This document shows positions 9,167-18,217 of a DNA stretch of 64,000 bases, in pieces (position 1 is the first letter of the stretch; the number at the start of each line of letters is the position of its first letter). The stretch spans positions 62,001 through 126,000 of the forward strand of contig NZ_LPVY01000002.1 of assembly GCF_001613805.1 (NCBI RefSeq), in the 5' to 3' direction. Below the pieces are notes generated by a model. That model was not told the origin of the DNA, did no database searches, and was given only the letters and a program-made list of their open reading frames with translations. This DNA comes from Thalassospira lucentensis (GTDB lineage Bacteria; Pseudomonadota; Alphaproteobacteria; Rhodospirillales; Thalassospiraceae). A program made the position numbers and the translations under genes.

Positions 9167-10561
9167 TCAAAATCGAAAGCGCGCAGTCAGTTCGAGAAAA
9201 TCGACAGCCTTGCTTTCACCGGTCTGACGGATGAAGGCCCCGGGTTCAAGGCGTGTGTAGATGGCCGTGAAGTCGACATTATTCATGAGCGCCCAGACAG
9301 CTTCGACCGAAATGCCTGTGGCAACATATCGGGCGTCGCTACCGCCTGGCTCTCGTATGACCTGCCCCGACGGACTGTAGACGCCGTCGTTTTTCTCAAG
9401 ACGCCAGTAAAAGTTGACATCCGAATTGAGAGAAAAACTGTCGGTTACCTGAAGATTCAAATGGGGGTTTACATTAAAGAAGTTTCGCGGCCCCAAAACT
9501 GCGGCCTGGCTGAAATAATTTCCGCGAGGAAACAGCGGATTGAAGGTTTGAAGATCGGAATCGTTCGGGTCATCGTCACCACTTGCTATATTCGCCCGAA
9601 GTCCAAAGCGCGGCAGAAGCGGCGCCTCTTCGAAGGTGAAACCGGTATCGCCGGCTAGCGTCCAGGCAGCAATGTCGCCATCACCGAATGAGCCAAACTG
9701 GTAGGCAGCTTCCCAGTTCCAATCCCACCCCCTAGTGTTGCCCGAAATCCGCGCACCGACTGTGTGCCGCTTTTCGTTTTCGACAGCCTGGACAAAATTG
9801 CCGAAGTCATCGTGAAATCCCAAATAATAGAGATCAAGTGTGCCCACGAGCAGCAGGTCTGGCTGACCGACGGCATAAACACCCCAGAGAGCCTCGTCGT
9901 CGTTGGTCTCGTCATCGAACACACCGTCATGATCGCGGCGTGGTCGAACTGCCACCGTATCAACTTTCCAACCCGGAAGGTCAACTCCCCCGCGAAAACC
10001 GTCAAACGTTCGCCGCACATTGGTGCCTTCACGCGTGTCGACCAAACGACCAGATCCGAACTCTAGTTCCTGACGGCCGGCACGAATTGTCATATCGCCA
10101 TTTCCGCCAAGACCAAAGGAAAGATCGGCAAAGGCGTTCTGTAAGTCGAGTTTGTTTTCATCAACGGGGCTCGGTCCGCCAGCCCGACCTTCCTCTATCG
10201 CGCTCGATAGTTCACTGAACACACGCAGATAAGGTCCGAGATGCATATCGGCATGCAGATTGGCGCGCTGAAGCCAAACACCGTTCTCGTCCTGAGAATC
10301 ATCACCAAATACAGGGTTATTTGTATATTCGTAGCGCTCACGAATGGAGCCACCGAGACTGAGATATTTATCCGGATCTCCGCCCAATTTGATGTATTTG
10401 AACGGATCGAACGGATCAGGTGGCATATCAGAAGAGTTCAGAAACCCATAATTCTCCTCGAAACGGAATTTCTCGAACCCTGGCCGCGCGTGCTCCTCGG
10501 CCGAAACATCCCAAGAGACCGACAGAATGGCCGTGGCTGCGACGATTACTCCCGATTTCAT
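9167..10561 (-). CDS. outer membrane porin, alginate-export (AlgE-like) family
   Basis: A 464-residue protein with an N-terminal signal peptide (cleavage near SWDVSAEE) and a beta-strand-rich body ending LELTARFRF, the terminal aromatic residue expected for BAM-dependent outer membrane insertion. The LGGSIRERYEY segment and the later WLQRANLHADMHLG and AGRQELEFGSGRLVDTREG segments resemble the alginate_exp barrel family, whose members move anionic or small organic solutes across the outer membrane. It is the last gene of the accessory operon, 64 bases after the DoxX gene, so it probably imports or exports the substrate handled by the enzymes upstream. Confidence 0.85.
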   Translation of the reverse strand: MKSGVIVAATAILSVSWDVSAEEHARPGFEKFRFEENYGFLNSSDMPPDPFDPFKYIKLGGDPDKYLSLGGSIRERYEYTNNPVFGDDSQDENGVWLQRANLHADMHLGPYLRVFSELSSAIEEGRAGGPSPVDENKLDLQNAFADLSFGLGGNGDMTIRAGRQELEFGSGRLVDTREGTNVRRTFDGFRGGVDLPGWKVDTVAVRPRRDHDGVFDDETNDDEALWGVYAVGQPDLLLVGTLDLYYLGFHDDFGNFVQAVENEKRHTVGARISGNTRGWDWNWEAAYQFGSFGDGDIAAWTLAGDTGFTFEEAPLLPRFGLRANIASGDDDPNDSDLQTFNPLFPRGNYFSQAAVLGPRNFFNVNPHLNLQVTDSFSLNSDVNFYWRLEKNDGVYSPSGQVIREPGGSDARYVATGISVEAVWALMNNVDFTAIYTRLEPGAFIRQTGESKAVDFLELTARFRF

Positions 10562-10625
10562 AGGCCACCTAAATCGAAGACCAACACTTCAGTGATGTGA
10601 AGGTTTGTGATGATAATCATCCGAC

Positions 10626-11066
10626 CTATTCCCCACGCCCTGCAGACAGATGGCCAGGACCATTGGCCGCAAGTAAAAGGAAGCCTCCGACAATGGCCAG
10701 GTGTTCTAACATCGTGGTCAATTGGTGTTGCAGTTCTGGACCTTCGAAGTTCCAGAAAGGATGACCGATCAGCGTTGCGATCACCGTGAAGATCGCAAGA
10801 GCCAGAGCCGCCAGACGAACTCTCCATCCGAGCGCTACGGCGAGGCCGCCGAGGAGTTGCACGGCCACCGTCAACGCAACCGCCACAGCGGGTAGCGGGA
10901 GGCTAAGGCCTTCGAACTCCGAAATCGCAGCCTGCCAATGGATCAGTTTGGTCGAGCCGCTATAGAGGAAGACAGCGGCGAGACACAGTCTTGCCATCAG
11001 GCATACCCAACTATATGCGCTTGAGTCAGGGGTCTGCGAATGACCTTTGAATGTAACAGACATCAT
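10626..11066 (-). CDS. DoxX family membrane protein
   Basis: A 146-residue protein with four hydrophobic segments. The first carries the DoxX signature ARLCLAAVFLYSGSTKLIHW; later segments contain LLGGLAVALGWRVRLAALAL and IGHPFWNF. DoxX proteins are small integral membrane proteins linked to quinone or redox-stress functions, generally without a defined reaction. Its ATG overlaps the stop of the preceding XapX gene (ATGA), so translation is coupled. A second ATG follows immediately and could also be used. Confidence 0.85.
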   Translation of the reverse strand: MMSVTFKGHSQTPDSSAYSWVCLMARLCLAAVFLYSGSTKLIHWQAAISEFEGLSLPLPAVAVALTVAVQLLGGLAVALGWRVRLAALALAIFTVIATLIGHPFWNFEGPELQHQLTTMLEHLAIVGGFLLLAANGPGHLSAGRGE

Positions 11067-11242
11067 GACGCCATCCCAAATTCAGCAAGGGCGATATCTG
11101 CGCCGAGGAAGCCAAGAGTCATCGCAACAACCAGAAGTGCGCCGACCATTTTGGGCGGTGCTGGCAAGGGAACATCAAACCATCGGCACCCGGCTCCGAT
11201 GAAAAGCCCCATGCCCAGACCAAGAAGGATATCGGAAATCAT
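11063..11242 (-). CDS. XapX domain (DUF1427) membrane protein
   Basis: A 59-residue protein with two hydrophobic helices around the XapX core LPAPPKMVGALLVVAMTLGF. I chose the ATG at 11242 (MISDILLGLG) because it overlaps the stop of the preceding gene in an ATGA junction; an upstream in-frame start is less likely. The function of XapX proteins is not established. It is paralogous to the gene just upstream. Confidence 0.85.
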   Translation of the reverse strand: MISDILLGLGMGLFIGAGCRWFDVPLPAPPKMVGALLVVAMTLGFLGADIALAEFGMAS

Positions 11243-11466
11243 TGTTTTTCTCCTGCGCCAGAGGCATGGCCCGTCGGGCCACCGCACATTGCGCGCGTTT
11301 TGCATTCACGGTGTTCAAATAGGCGATCAATCAGGATGTATCCTGTCGTCATCGCGACCACCAATAGGGCGCCAACAATCACCGGCGGCGCCGGAAGCGG
11401 CAATGCCGCCAGGCGACACACAACACCAATGGATAAAGCGACCAGTATTCCAAGAAGCGCTTTCAT
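11239..11466 (-). CDS. XapX domain (DUF1427) membrane protein, second copy
   Basis: A 75-residue protein with the core LPAPPVIVGALLVVAMTTGY, nearly the same as its downstream neighbour, plus a longer charged C-terminal tail with two Cys (RECKTRAMCGG). It overlaps the MFS stop at its start and the second XapX start at its end, each by ATGA. The tandem pair probably arose by duplication and may form a heteromer; that is inference. Confidence 0.85.
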   Translation of the reverse strand: MKALLGILVALSIGVVCRLAALPLPAPPVIVGALLVVAMTTGYILIDRLFEHRECKTRAMCGGPTGHASGAGEKQ

Positions 11467-13127
11467 TTCTTTGATCCTTTCGATTTCCCCGATTTCGGTT
11501 TCACCGGTGCCGTGGCTCCCAACAAATGGGAAACGGCTGGTTTAGTATTAGGGATCAGCAATGTGCGGATTTCGTCCTGGATAACGCGGTCCGAGCCCGA
11601 GACACGTTCATGATGGCGCAGATGGTTCAGCCACGATGTTTCAAGGAAATACTCCGTGAACTGATCCGGATGTTCAGCGTTCTGCATGATGCCCCAGCTA
11701 TATGCGCCTGAACGTTTCCGTGCATGGGACAGGTTCTTTGCCAATTCCAGAAACCGCTGGTGGTTCTCTGCCGGTACCTGATAGGCGATCATGGTCATTA
11801 CCGGGCTGCGTTCACCGGCATTCTCATGCACCACGACCGGTGATGGCCAATGTGCCGAAGGCGCAAGATCAAGCTTTTCACCCTGCCCCAGCTTCATAGA
11901 CCATGTGATCGGGATCAGGATCACGGCCCCAGCGGCTGCAATCATCAACGCACTTGGTATTCCAAGTACTTCGGCAATCTGTCCCCAAACGATACTGCCC
12001 AGTGACATCGCCCCGAAGAACACCGTGATGAAAACGGATAAACCGCGCGCCCGCACCCAGGATGGCAATGCAGTCTGAGCCGACGAATTCAATGTCGACA
12101 GAACCGCAATCCATGACGCACCTGCGAGCAAAGATCCCGCCGCTGCTGCGACCAGATTGGGTACCACAGCAAAGACGACAAGCACACACGCCGTCCCAAT
12201 GGTTCCGGCCATCGCAACAACATCAGGTCCGAAACGACGGCGCATTTTTGGAAGCAGCAACGCCCCTAAAACAGCACCGACGCCCACGGCACCGACCAGC
12301 GTGCCATAACTGCTGGCGTCCCCGCCAAGTGATGTTTTGGCAATCAGTGGCAGCAAGGCCCAATAAGCAGACGCAAACAGGAAGAATACCACAGCCCGGA
12401 TAAGGGTCGCTTTTAAGGGCGCGCTGTGCAGCGCATAGCGCACACCGGCGACGATTGCCGGAAGAACATGTTCACGCGGCAGCGTCGAACTGTTTTCCTG
12501 TGTTGCCTTCCAGGTAAACAGGGCAAGGATAATACCGATAAAACTGATGGCATTAAGTGCAAAGGGCGCATAAATCCCGACCGAAACGATAAGTACTCCG
12601 GCCAAGGCCGGACCAATCGCACGGCTGACATTGATACCGGTGGAATTCAGGGCAATGGCTGCCTGCAATGCATGTTTGGGCACAAGCGACGGTACGATTG
12701 CCTGCCATGCAGGGGCAACGAACGCCGCACAAGTTCCCAAAATGAAAGTCACACCAATAAGAACGCTTGGCGTCGCTGCTTCAAGATAAACCAGCAGGGC
12801 AAAAGCCGTCGCCGTTCCCGCCATAACCAGATTTACAAGAACCAGTAGTTTCCGCCGGTCAAACATGTCGGCCAGCGCCCCCGCTAGGAGGGCGAACAGG
12901 AAAACCGGAAGGGTCGTTGCCGCCTGAACAAGCGATACTGCGGCAGGTGATGGATCAAGCGATGCCATCAACCAACCGGCACCGACATCATTCATCCATG
13001 TGCCGATATTTGAAACCACCGTCGCGACCCACAAAACAGTGAAGGCGCGAAACCGGAACGGCTCCCAAGGGGAGGAAGGTATGCCGGGCATACCTTCAGT
13101 CTGTTTTGGGTTTGCGTTATTTTCCAT
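11463..13127 (-). CDS. MFS exporter (MFS_3/EntS-like) with C-terminal monooxygenase-like domain
   Basis: A 554-residue protein. Residues 1 to about 410 form a twelve-helix MFS transporter of the MFS_3 type (LLAGALADMFDRRKLL as the loop 2-3 motif). The last 140 residues include MTMIAYQVPAENHQRFLE and AYSWGIMQNAEHPDQFTEYF, which look like an antibiotic-biosynthesis-monooxygenase fold, then a Lys/Ser-rich tail. I chose the ATG at 13127 because it follows the amidohydrolase stop by four bases; upstream in-frame starts would lie inside that gene. It is likely an exporter of a small organic compound; the substrate is unknown. Confidence 0.85.
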   Translation of the reverse strand: MENNANPKQTEGMPGIPSSPWEPFRFRAFTVLWVATVVSNIGTWMNDVGAGWLMASLDPSPAAVSLVQAATTLPVFLFALLAGALADMFDRRKLLVLVNLVMAGTATAFALLVYLEAATPSVLIGVTFILGTCAAFVAPAWQAIVPSLVPKHALQAAIALNSTGINVSRAIGPALAGVLIVSVGIYAPFALNAISFIGIILALFTWKATQENSSTLPREHVLPAIVAGVRYALHSAPLKATLIRAVVFFLFASAYWALLPLIAKTSLGGDASSYGTLVGAVGVGAVLGALLLPKMRRRFGPDVVAMAGTIGTACVLVVFAVVPNLVAAAAGSLLAGASWIAVLSTLNSSAQTALPSWVRARGLSVFITVFFGAMSLGSIVWGQIAEVLGIPSALMIAAAGAVILIPITWSMKLGQGEKLDLAPSAHWPSPVVVHENAGERSPVMTMIAYQVPAENHQRFLELAKNLSHARKRSGAYSWGIMQNAEHPDQFTEYFLETSWLNHLRHHERVSGSDRVIQDEIRTLLIPNTKPAVSHLLGATAPVKPKSGKSKGSKK

Positions 13128-13131
13128 GATT

Positions 13132-15000
13132 TTACACCGCAAAGCAGGAGCAGCCAAGCGCACCCCAGAAGGCTTTCTTGTCCGCAGCTGGAATCGGACG
13201 CGCCCATGCGATTTGATGATCATGACCATGCATGCCGCAATGGTTGCCACATGCGTCGTGGCATGCACGTTCATGAGAATGGATCGGTGCGTTCTGACGC
13301 ATGGCCGGGCTGGCCTCAAAGTTTACCGGGCTCCAGGAAGGACTTGCAGGTGGCAGAGCCGGCGACAGGTCCTGGAACTTGTCCTGAGCAAAGACGATCT
13401 TGCCGCCGACAACCGTCAGGAGCGAATGAATTTGACGGATTTCCTCGGCCGGTACGGTCATGTAATCTGCGGAGAGAACGGCCATATCGGCATAGCTGCC
13501 AACAGCAAGTGTGCCCTTCTTTTCCTGCTCGCCCGAGAACCATGCAGATCCTTCAGTCCAAAGACGCAAGGCCTGTTCGCGACTGACGAGTTTGTCTTCG
13601 TCATATAGCGCCAAACCGCCAGTGGTCTTCCCGGTGGTCAGCCAATAAAGTGCAACCCACGGATCATAGGACGCAACGCGTGTTGCGTCAGTCCCCGCGC
13701 CGACCGGCACACCTGCTTCGAGCATTTTTTTGATCGGCGGAGTATCCTTTGCCGCCTCACTACCATATCGGTCGACGAAGTATTCGCCCTGATAGGCCAT
13801 GCGGTGCTGGATCGCGATACCACCGCCCAGCGCCTTGATACGATCAATATTGCGCTCACTGATGGTTTCGGCATGATCAATGATGAAACGGGTTTCAAAT
13901 GGCTGGCGTCCATTGACGCGCTCGAAGACACCCAGGAACCGATCGATCGTTTCATCGTAGGTCGCGTGAATACGGAAGGGCCAGCGATTGGTTGCCAGAA
14001 GCTCGACAACTGGCTCCAGTTCCTTTTCCATCACAGGCGCAAGATCCGGCCGCGGCTCAAGGAAATTCTCAAAGTCAGCGGCCGACCAGGCAAGGTTTTC
14101 ACCCGCCCCGTTCATTTTAAGCCAACTATCACCGGCATCGGGTTTGGTGATGGTCATCCAGTGTTCGTAATCGGTCAATTCCTGCCCTGCCTTCTGGGCA
14201 AACAGGTTATAGGCAATACGAACGGTCAATTGGTCTTCGTCATGCAACTTGCGAATAACATCGTAATCTTCGGGATAATTTTGCCCACCGCCACCGGCGT
14301 CAATTACGCTGGTAATGCCCAGTCGGTTCATTTCACGCATGAAATGACGGGTCGAGTTGATCTGGTCTTCAAGCGGTAATTTCGGCCCCTGTGCCAGAGT
14401 GGAATAAAGGATCAGCGCCGACGGTTTTGCAATCAGCAAACCGGTTGGATCACCATTGCCGTCATGTTCAATTTCGCCGCCAGGCGGGTTTGGTGTGTCA
14501 CGATTGATGCCCAGCACGTTGATCGCTGCCCGGTTAAGAAGCGCATGTCCATAAAGATGCAAAATGAAAACCGGGGTATTCGGGGCGGCTTTATTGATTT
14601 CATCAAGGGTCGGCATACGACGCTCGGCGAACTGGAATTCTGACCAACCACCAACAACGCGCACCCATTGCGGTGCCGGGGTGCGATCCGCCTGATCCTT
14701 GAGCATCGTCAGCGCGTCAGCAACAGACGGCACATTTTCCCAACGCAGTTCCATGTTGTAATTCAGGCCGCCACGGATCAGGTGGGTATGGCTGTCATTT
14801 AACCCCGGAATAACCCGCTTGCCACCAAGGTCTATGACCTTTGTCTTGCCGTCAGCCAAACGCATGATGTCTTCATTGCGACCAACCGCCGAGACGACAC
14901 CATCGGTAATCGCAATCGCTTCAACATCACCTACCTTTCGATCCAGGGTCGAGATTTTGGCGTTATGGAAAATAATGTCAGGAGATGAAGTGTTTGTCAT
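13132..15000 (-). CDS. amidohydrolase, YtcJ-like (Amidohydro_3)
   Basis: A 622-residue metal-dependent hydrolase. The metal-binding motif GLNDSHTHLIRGG is near residues 68-80; later metal-ligand candidates are in FIIDHAET and GVPVGAGTDATR. Such enzymes hydrolyse amide or related bonds of small cyclic compounds, but YtcJ substrates are mostly unknown. The C-terminus carries a Cys/His-rich tail (HSHERACHDACGNHCGMHGHDH then ALGCSCF) that is longer than needed for the barrel and may bind metal. It heads the coupled chain MFS-XapX-XapX-DoxX. Confidence 0.88.
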   Translation of the reverse strand: MTNTSSPDIIFHNAKISTLDRKVGDVEAIAITDGVVSAVGRNEDIMRLADGKTKVIDLGGKRVIPGLNDSHTHLIRGGLNYNMELRWENVPSVADALTMLKDQADRTPAPQWVRVVGGWSEFQFAERRMPTLDEINKAAPNTPVFILHLYGHALLNRAAINVLGINRDTPNPPGGEIEHDGNGDPTGLLIAKPSALILYSTLAQGPKLPLEDQINSTRHFMREMNRLGITSVIDAGGGGQNYPEDYDVIRKLHDEDQLTVRIAYNLFAQKAGQELTDYEHWMTITKPDAGDSWLKMNGAGENLAWSAADFENFLEPRPDLAPVMEKELEPVVELLATNRWPFRIHATYDETIDRFLGVFERVNGRQPFETRFIIDHAETISERNIDRIKALGGGIAIQHRMAYQGEYFVDRYGSEAAKDTPPIKKMLEAGVPVGAGTDATRVASYDPWVALYWLTTGKTTGGLALYDEDKLVSREQALRLWTEGSAWFSGEQEKKGTLAVGSYADMAVLSADYMTVPAEEIRQIHSLLTVVGGKIVFAQDKFQDLSPALPPASPSWSPVNFEASPAMRQNAPIHSHERACHDACGNHCGMHGHDHQIAWARPIPAADKKAFWGALGCSCFAV

Positions 15001-15164
15001 TACCAGGCTCCGGTCAAATCCGCGGGAGACAAGGATGGCGGGGAACCATCCTTGTCTGCAGGAACGGGGGGGGAGGAAGAAGTTATGTATCGGGATGTTA
15101 AAATGAATGAGGAGGCAGATAGCCGGGGTGCTGGCTTCAATGCCCAGCCCCCGGCTGTGAGCAA

Positions 15165-15851
15165 TCAGATTGCGGGCTTCGGAGCGAGTGTTTCGCCATG
15201 TTCGACACGCTCTGGCGCATTGTGAACCATGGTGTAGGCGTAATCGATGCCGATGCCGTAAGCGCCAGAATGTTCTTTTGCGACATCCATAACCGCGTCA
15301 TAGGTGCCACGACGCGCCCAGTCGCGCTGCCATTCAAGCATCACCTGCTGCCAGGTCATCGGGATCACACCAACCTGGACCATACGGTCCATTGCGCGTT
15401 CATGAGCTTCCGTCGACGTACCGCCCGAAGCATCAGAAACCATGTAAATTTCATAGTCGGTATCGTTCAGGCAGCTCAAAGCAAACGTGGTGTTGCAAAC
15501 TTCAGTCCAAAGACCTGAAACAACAATTTTCTTGCGCCCTTGGGCTGCATTGGCCGCTAATGCATCACGTACTTTCTGGTCGTCCCAAGAGTTCATCGAA
15601 GTCCGTTCCAGAAGCGGAGCTTCCGGGAAAACTGCAAGCAACTCGGCAAAGGTGTGACCGGAAAAGCTTTCGGTTTCGACAGTGGTAATGGTCGTCGGGA
15701 TGTCAAAAATCTTTGCAGATTTGGCAAGAGCAACAACGTTGTTCTTCAGAACCTGACGATCAATTGACTGCACACCGAAAGCCATCTGCGGCTGCTGGTC
15801 GATGAAGATCATCTGGCTGTTTTCAGGGGTAAGAACCTGCGTTTTAGACAT
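15165..15851 (-). CDS. isochorismatase-family hydrolase, YcaC-like
   Basis: A 228-residue cysteine hydrolase. The catalytic triad is recognisable: Asp in MIFIDQQPQMAFG (near residue 18), a Lys in the RKKIVVSGLWTEVCNTTFAL segment, and Cys in TEVCNTT. The C-terminal extension with EWQRDWARRGTY is typical of the YcaC group. The substrate is not known. It is the first gene of the accessory operon, 164 bases upstream of the amidohydrolase, with a striking operator-like region in front of it. Confidence 0.88.
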   Translation of the reverse strand: MSKTQVLTPENSQMIFIDQQPQMAFGVQSIDRQVLKNNVVALAKSAKIFDIPTTITTVETESFSGHTFAELLAVFPEAPLLERTSMNSWDDQKVRDALAANAAQGRKKIVVSGLWTEVCNTTFALSCLNDTDYEIYMVSDASGGTSTEAHERAMDRMVQVGVIPMTWQQVMLEWQRDWARRGTYDAVMDVAKEHSGAYGIGIDYAYTMVHNAPERVEHGETLAPKPAI

Positions 15852-16154
15852 TTCTGAATTTCCTTGTGTGAAGTGTTTCTATTCGAAAGTTTGTTAACGA
15901 CATGACCTTCGGTCATAGCGAAGAGTGACAGTTCTTGCGCCTCGCACGATGATCGACACGACCACGCCGAGATTGATTTGGCGGAAAATCAAGAGCTTGC
16001 TAACGCATCTCACCGGGCATTTTTCATGCAGTAGCTTTTGATAGGGCACCTTGGTTCGGTTCAATTTCGGTTCCCTGTCAAATCGCCTGGTGAGAAGCTC
16101 CTTGCTCTCTGTTTTCCTGACAAAATGACAATGCCCTGAATCTCTGTCCTGGTA

Positions 16155-16218
16155 TTGTATGAGTCTCGGGTCAGCGGTTGTATGAAAGTCAGCTCTGCGG
16201 AACCACAAACTCATACAA
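16155..16218. promoter_or_regulatory. operator-like repeats upstream of the YcaC-type operon
   Basis: TTGTATGAGT (16155-16164) recurs as TTGTATGAAAGT (16178-16189) 23 bases on, and as its exact reverse complement ACTCATACAA (16209-16218). The array sits about 300 bases upstream of the hydrolase start in a 428-base gene-free stretch, just before an AT-rich tract (16214-16260). It is a plausible binding array for one of the island's AraC-type regulators. Confidence 0.5.
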
Positions 16219-16279
16219 AAAAAATTCAGATTAACCATTTGATATAAAAAAGAAAATTCCACCATAGACAGAAATACAA

Positions 16280-16307
16280 AAAGGCCAGCGCATATGCGCT
16301 GGCCTTT
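16280..16307 (-). terminator. intrinsic terminator after the alpha/beta hydrolase
   Basis: A perfect palindrome with 12-base arms (AAAGGCCAGCGC and GCGCTGGCCTTT) around ATAT, followed on the minus strand by TTTTTG. It lies 26 bases past the stop of the minus-strand hydrolase. Confidence 0.85.
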
Positions 16308-16333
16308 CCGTTCAGGCATCGAAAATGCTGCAA

Positions 16334-17170
16334 TCAGGAAATGATAAACCCAAGAAGCAACTCGTTGATTTCATCCTTGTGCGTTGCGCACAGTCCGTGA
16401 GGCGCACCCGCAATAATGACCAGTTCACCCTTTGGCAATAATCCGGCCGCAACTTTGCCGGTTGTATCAAGCGGGACAATCTGATCATCATCCCCATGAA
16501 TGACCAAAGTGGGGATTGTCATTTTTTTCAGATCTTCGCGAAGGTCGGTTTCAGAGAAAGCCTTGATACATTCATACTGTGCCAGAATGCTGCCCTGCAT
16601 GCCCTGCAACCAGAAGGTATCGGCCAATCCTTCGGAATCTTCGATCTCCGGACGGTTGAACCCATAAAATGCCGCCGGGAAATCCTTGAAAAGCTGTGCG
16701 CGGTTTTTTTGAACACCTGCCCGAATGCCATCAAAGACTTCCATCGGAACGCCATTCGGGTTCCACTCGGTTTTGACCATAATCGGTGTAACAGCGCCAA
16801 TAAGCACAGCCTTTGCAACACGTTCGGTTCCATGACGCCCAATGTAGCGGGCAACTTCACCACCCCCTGTTGAGTGCCCAACATGAATGGCATTTTTCAG
16901 GTCGAGCTCTTTGACCACTGCGGCAAGGTCATCCGCGTAATGGTCCATATCATTACCAAAACCTGGTTGGGATGAACGGCCATGACCACGGCGGTCATGC
17001 GCAATAACACGATAGCCTTTTTGTGCCAGGAACAGCATCTGATCTTCAAAGGCATCGCCATTCAGCGGCCAACCGTGACTGAACACAATCGGCTGGGCAT
17101 CCTTGGGGCCCCAATCCTTGAAATAAATTTGGGTACCGTCGGTGGTTTCAACATAGCTGGAACGGCTCAT
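16334..17170 (-). CDS. alpha/beta hydrolase, chloroperoxidase/arylesterase-like
   Basis: A 278-residue alpha/beta hydrolase of the cofactor-free haloperoxidase group. Visible are the oxyanion region [10 protein letters not shown], the nucleophile elbow [12 protein letters not shown], the acid loop [12 protein letters not shown], and a C-terminal His in [10 protein letters not shown]. The ATG at 17170 has a GGAGAAGAGCT ribosome site; a longer in-frame extension upstream has none. The family mainly performs ester or lactone hydrolysis and perhydrolysis; the substrate is unknown. Confidence 0.88.
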   Translation of the reverse strand: MSRSSYVETTDGTQIYFKDWGPKDAQPIVFSHGWPLNGDAFEDQMLFLAQKGYRVIAHDRRGHGRSSQPGFGNDMDHYADDLAAVVKELDLKNAIHVGHSTGGGEVARYIGRHGTERVAKAVLIGAVTPIMVKTEWNPNGVPMEVFDGIRAGVQKNRAQLFKDFPAAFYGFNRPEIEDSEGLADTFWLQGMQGSILAQYECIKAFSETDLREDLKKMTIPTLVIHGDDDQIVPLDTTGKVAAGLLPKGELVIIAGAPHGLCATHKDEINELLLGFIIS

Positions 17171-17305
17171 AGCTCTTCTCCTGATTGAAAAATATCTGAT
17201 TGGGCGAACACAGTTGGCTGGATGGCACGCGCGCCCACACACGTGATCCGAAGGCATTCAAAATCTGAAAGGCATAGCGGATGATTTCGCGCAGAAATCT
17301 GGGCC

Positions 17306-18217
17306 TCAGGTCGTTGCAAAACTTGTGGTAACCATGTTGGTTACCAACCCGTGCGCTGTTGCTGTCACAGCAAGGTCCAGCAACGGCGCCAGCCAGCAAA
17401 AATCGTGGATGGCACCAAAAACACAAACAGCAACTGTTTCCACATCCGCCAACACCAAACGCTGTGCAAAGGCCTCGGCCGTGGACCGGAAGGGGTCAAC
17501 ACCTGCAAGAACGATCAGTGTGGGGGGCAACAGTCTTAACTGTTCGAGTGTTGGATTGAATTCACTGTTAAACGAGCCCGATGCCAGGCACGTCAAACAA
17601 TAAGACATTTCATCATCTGCCTTTGTCCCAAGAACAGGGGTCAACAAGGACAAGCCAGCCGGTTGTGAAAGCGCGTTCCGGGTCACCCCGACAAGGCTCT
17701 CAATAGCGACCAGGCTGCTGTCACCATCAGCGACCATTACCCAGCTTTCGGGGTCAAGACCAAAGCTGTCGGCTTTGAATTCCAGAATTTCGAGAATTTT
17801 GCGGACGTCTGCGACAGCTCTTGCAGAGGTCGAACCACGGTCGATTTCAGCAAAAACCAGTCCGGAATGGCTTGCCTGGGCAATCTGCAGGGCAGACTGA
17901 CCGTGACTTTCCCAAGCGTCGAGACCATCCTGCTGAACACGGCAGAGATAGAGAATGAAAGGATTACTTTTACCAGCCTGTCCAACCGGATGAACAACCC
18001 GCCAGTTCACAGAACCGGTTTTGCACGCTTCAAGCTGCCGATAGCGATCCATTTCCGGAACAAAAGATACAAATTTTGCAAGATCTGGCGCATAGAGATC
18101 GACACCCGCTTCCTCTATTCGGTCCAGAAAAGATCGGATCGTCGGATCTATCTGACGATACTGGCTGGCTGACATCATTTGTGTTGGTTTAGTGCAACCC
18201 TGATTGCCTGGGGTCAT
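17306..18217 (-). CDS. alpha/beta hydrolase fold-3-like protein with altered motifs
   Basis: A 303-residue protein whose layout follows hormone-sensitive-lipase-type esterases: MDRYRQL, a divergent region where HGGG is expected (here HPVGQAGKSNPF), the elbow VADGDSSLVA in place of GDSAGG, LAGVDPFRSTAEAFAQRL as the acid region, and GAIHDF with the catalytic His. Ser, Asp and His are still present but the oxyanion HGGG is gone, so activity is uncertain. Its ATG overlaps the AraC stop (ATGA), so it is co-translated with the regulator. Confidence 0.7.
   Translation of the reverse strand: MTPGNQGCTKPTQMMSASQYRQIDPTIRSFLDRIEEAGVDLYAPDLAKFVSFVPEMDRYRQLEACKTGSVNWRVVHPVGQAGKSNPFILYLCRVQQDGLDAWESHGQSALQIAQASHSGLVFAEIDRGSTSARAVADVRKILEILEFKADSFGLDPESWVMVADGDSSLVAIESLVGVTRNALSQPAGLSLLTPVLGTKADDEMSYCLTCLASGSFNSEFNPTLEQLRLLPPTLIVLAGVDPFRSTAEAFAQRLVLADVETVAVCVFGAIHDFCWLAPLLDLAVTATAHGLVTNMVTTSFATT

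Noticed and set aside
15894..16319. Minus-strand open frame of 141 codons
   Set aside because: It overlaps the operator-like repeats and the hydrolase terminator, has no ribosome site and resembles no known family.
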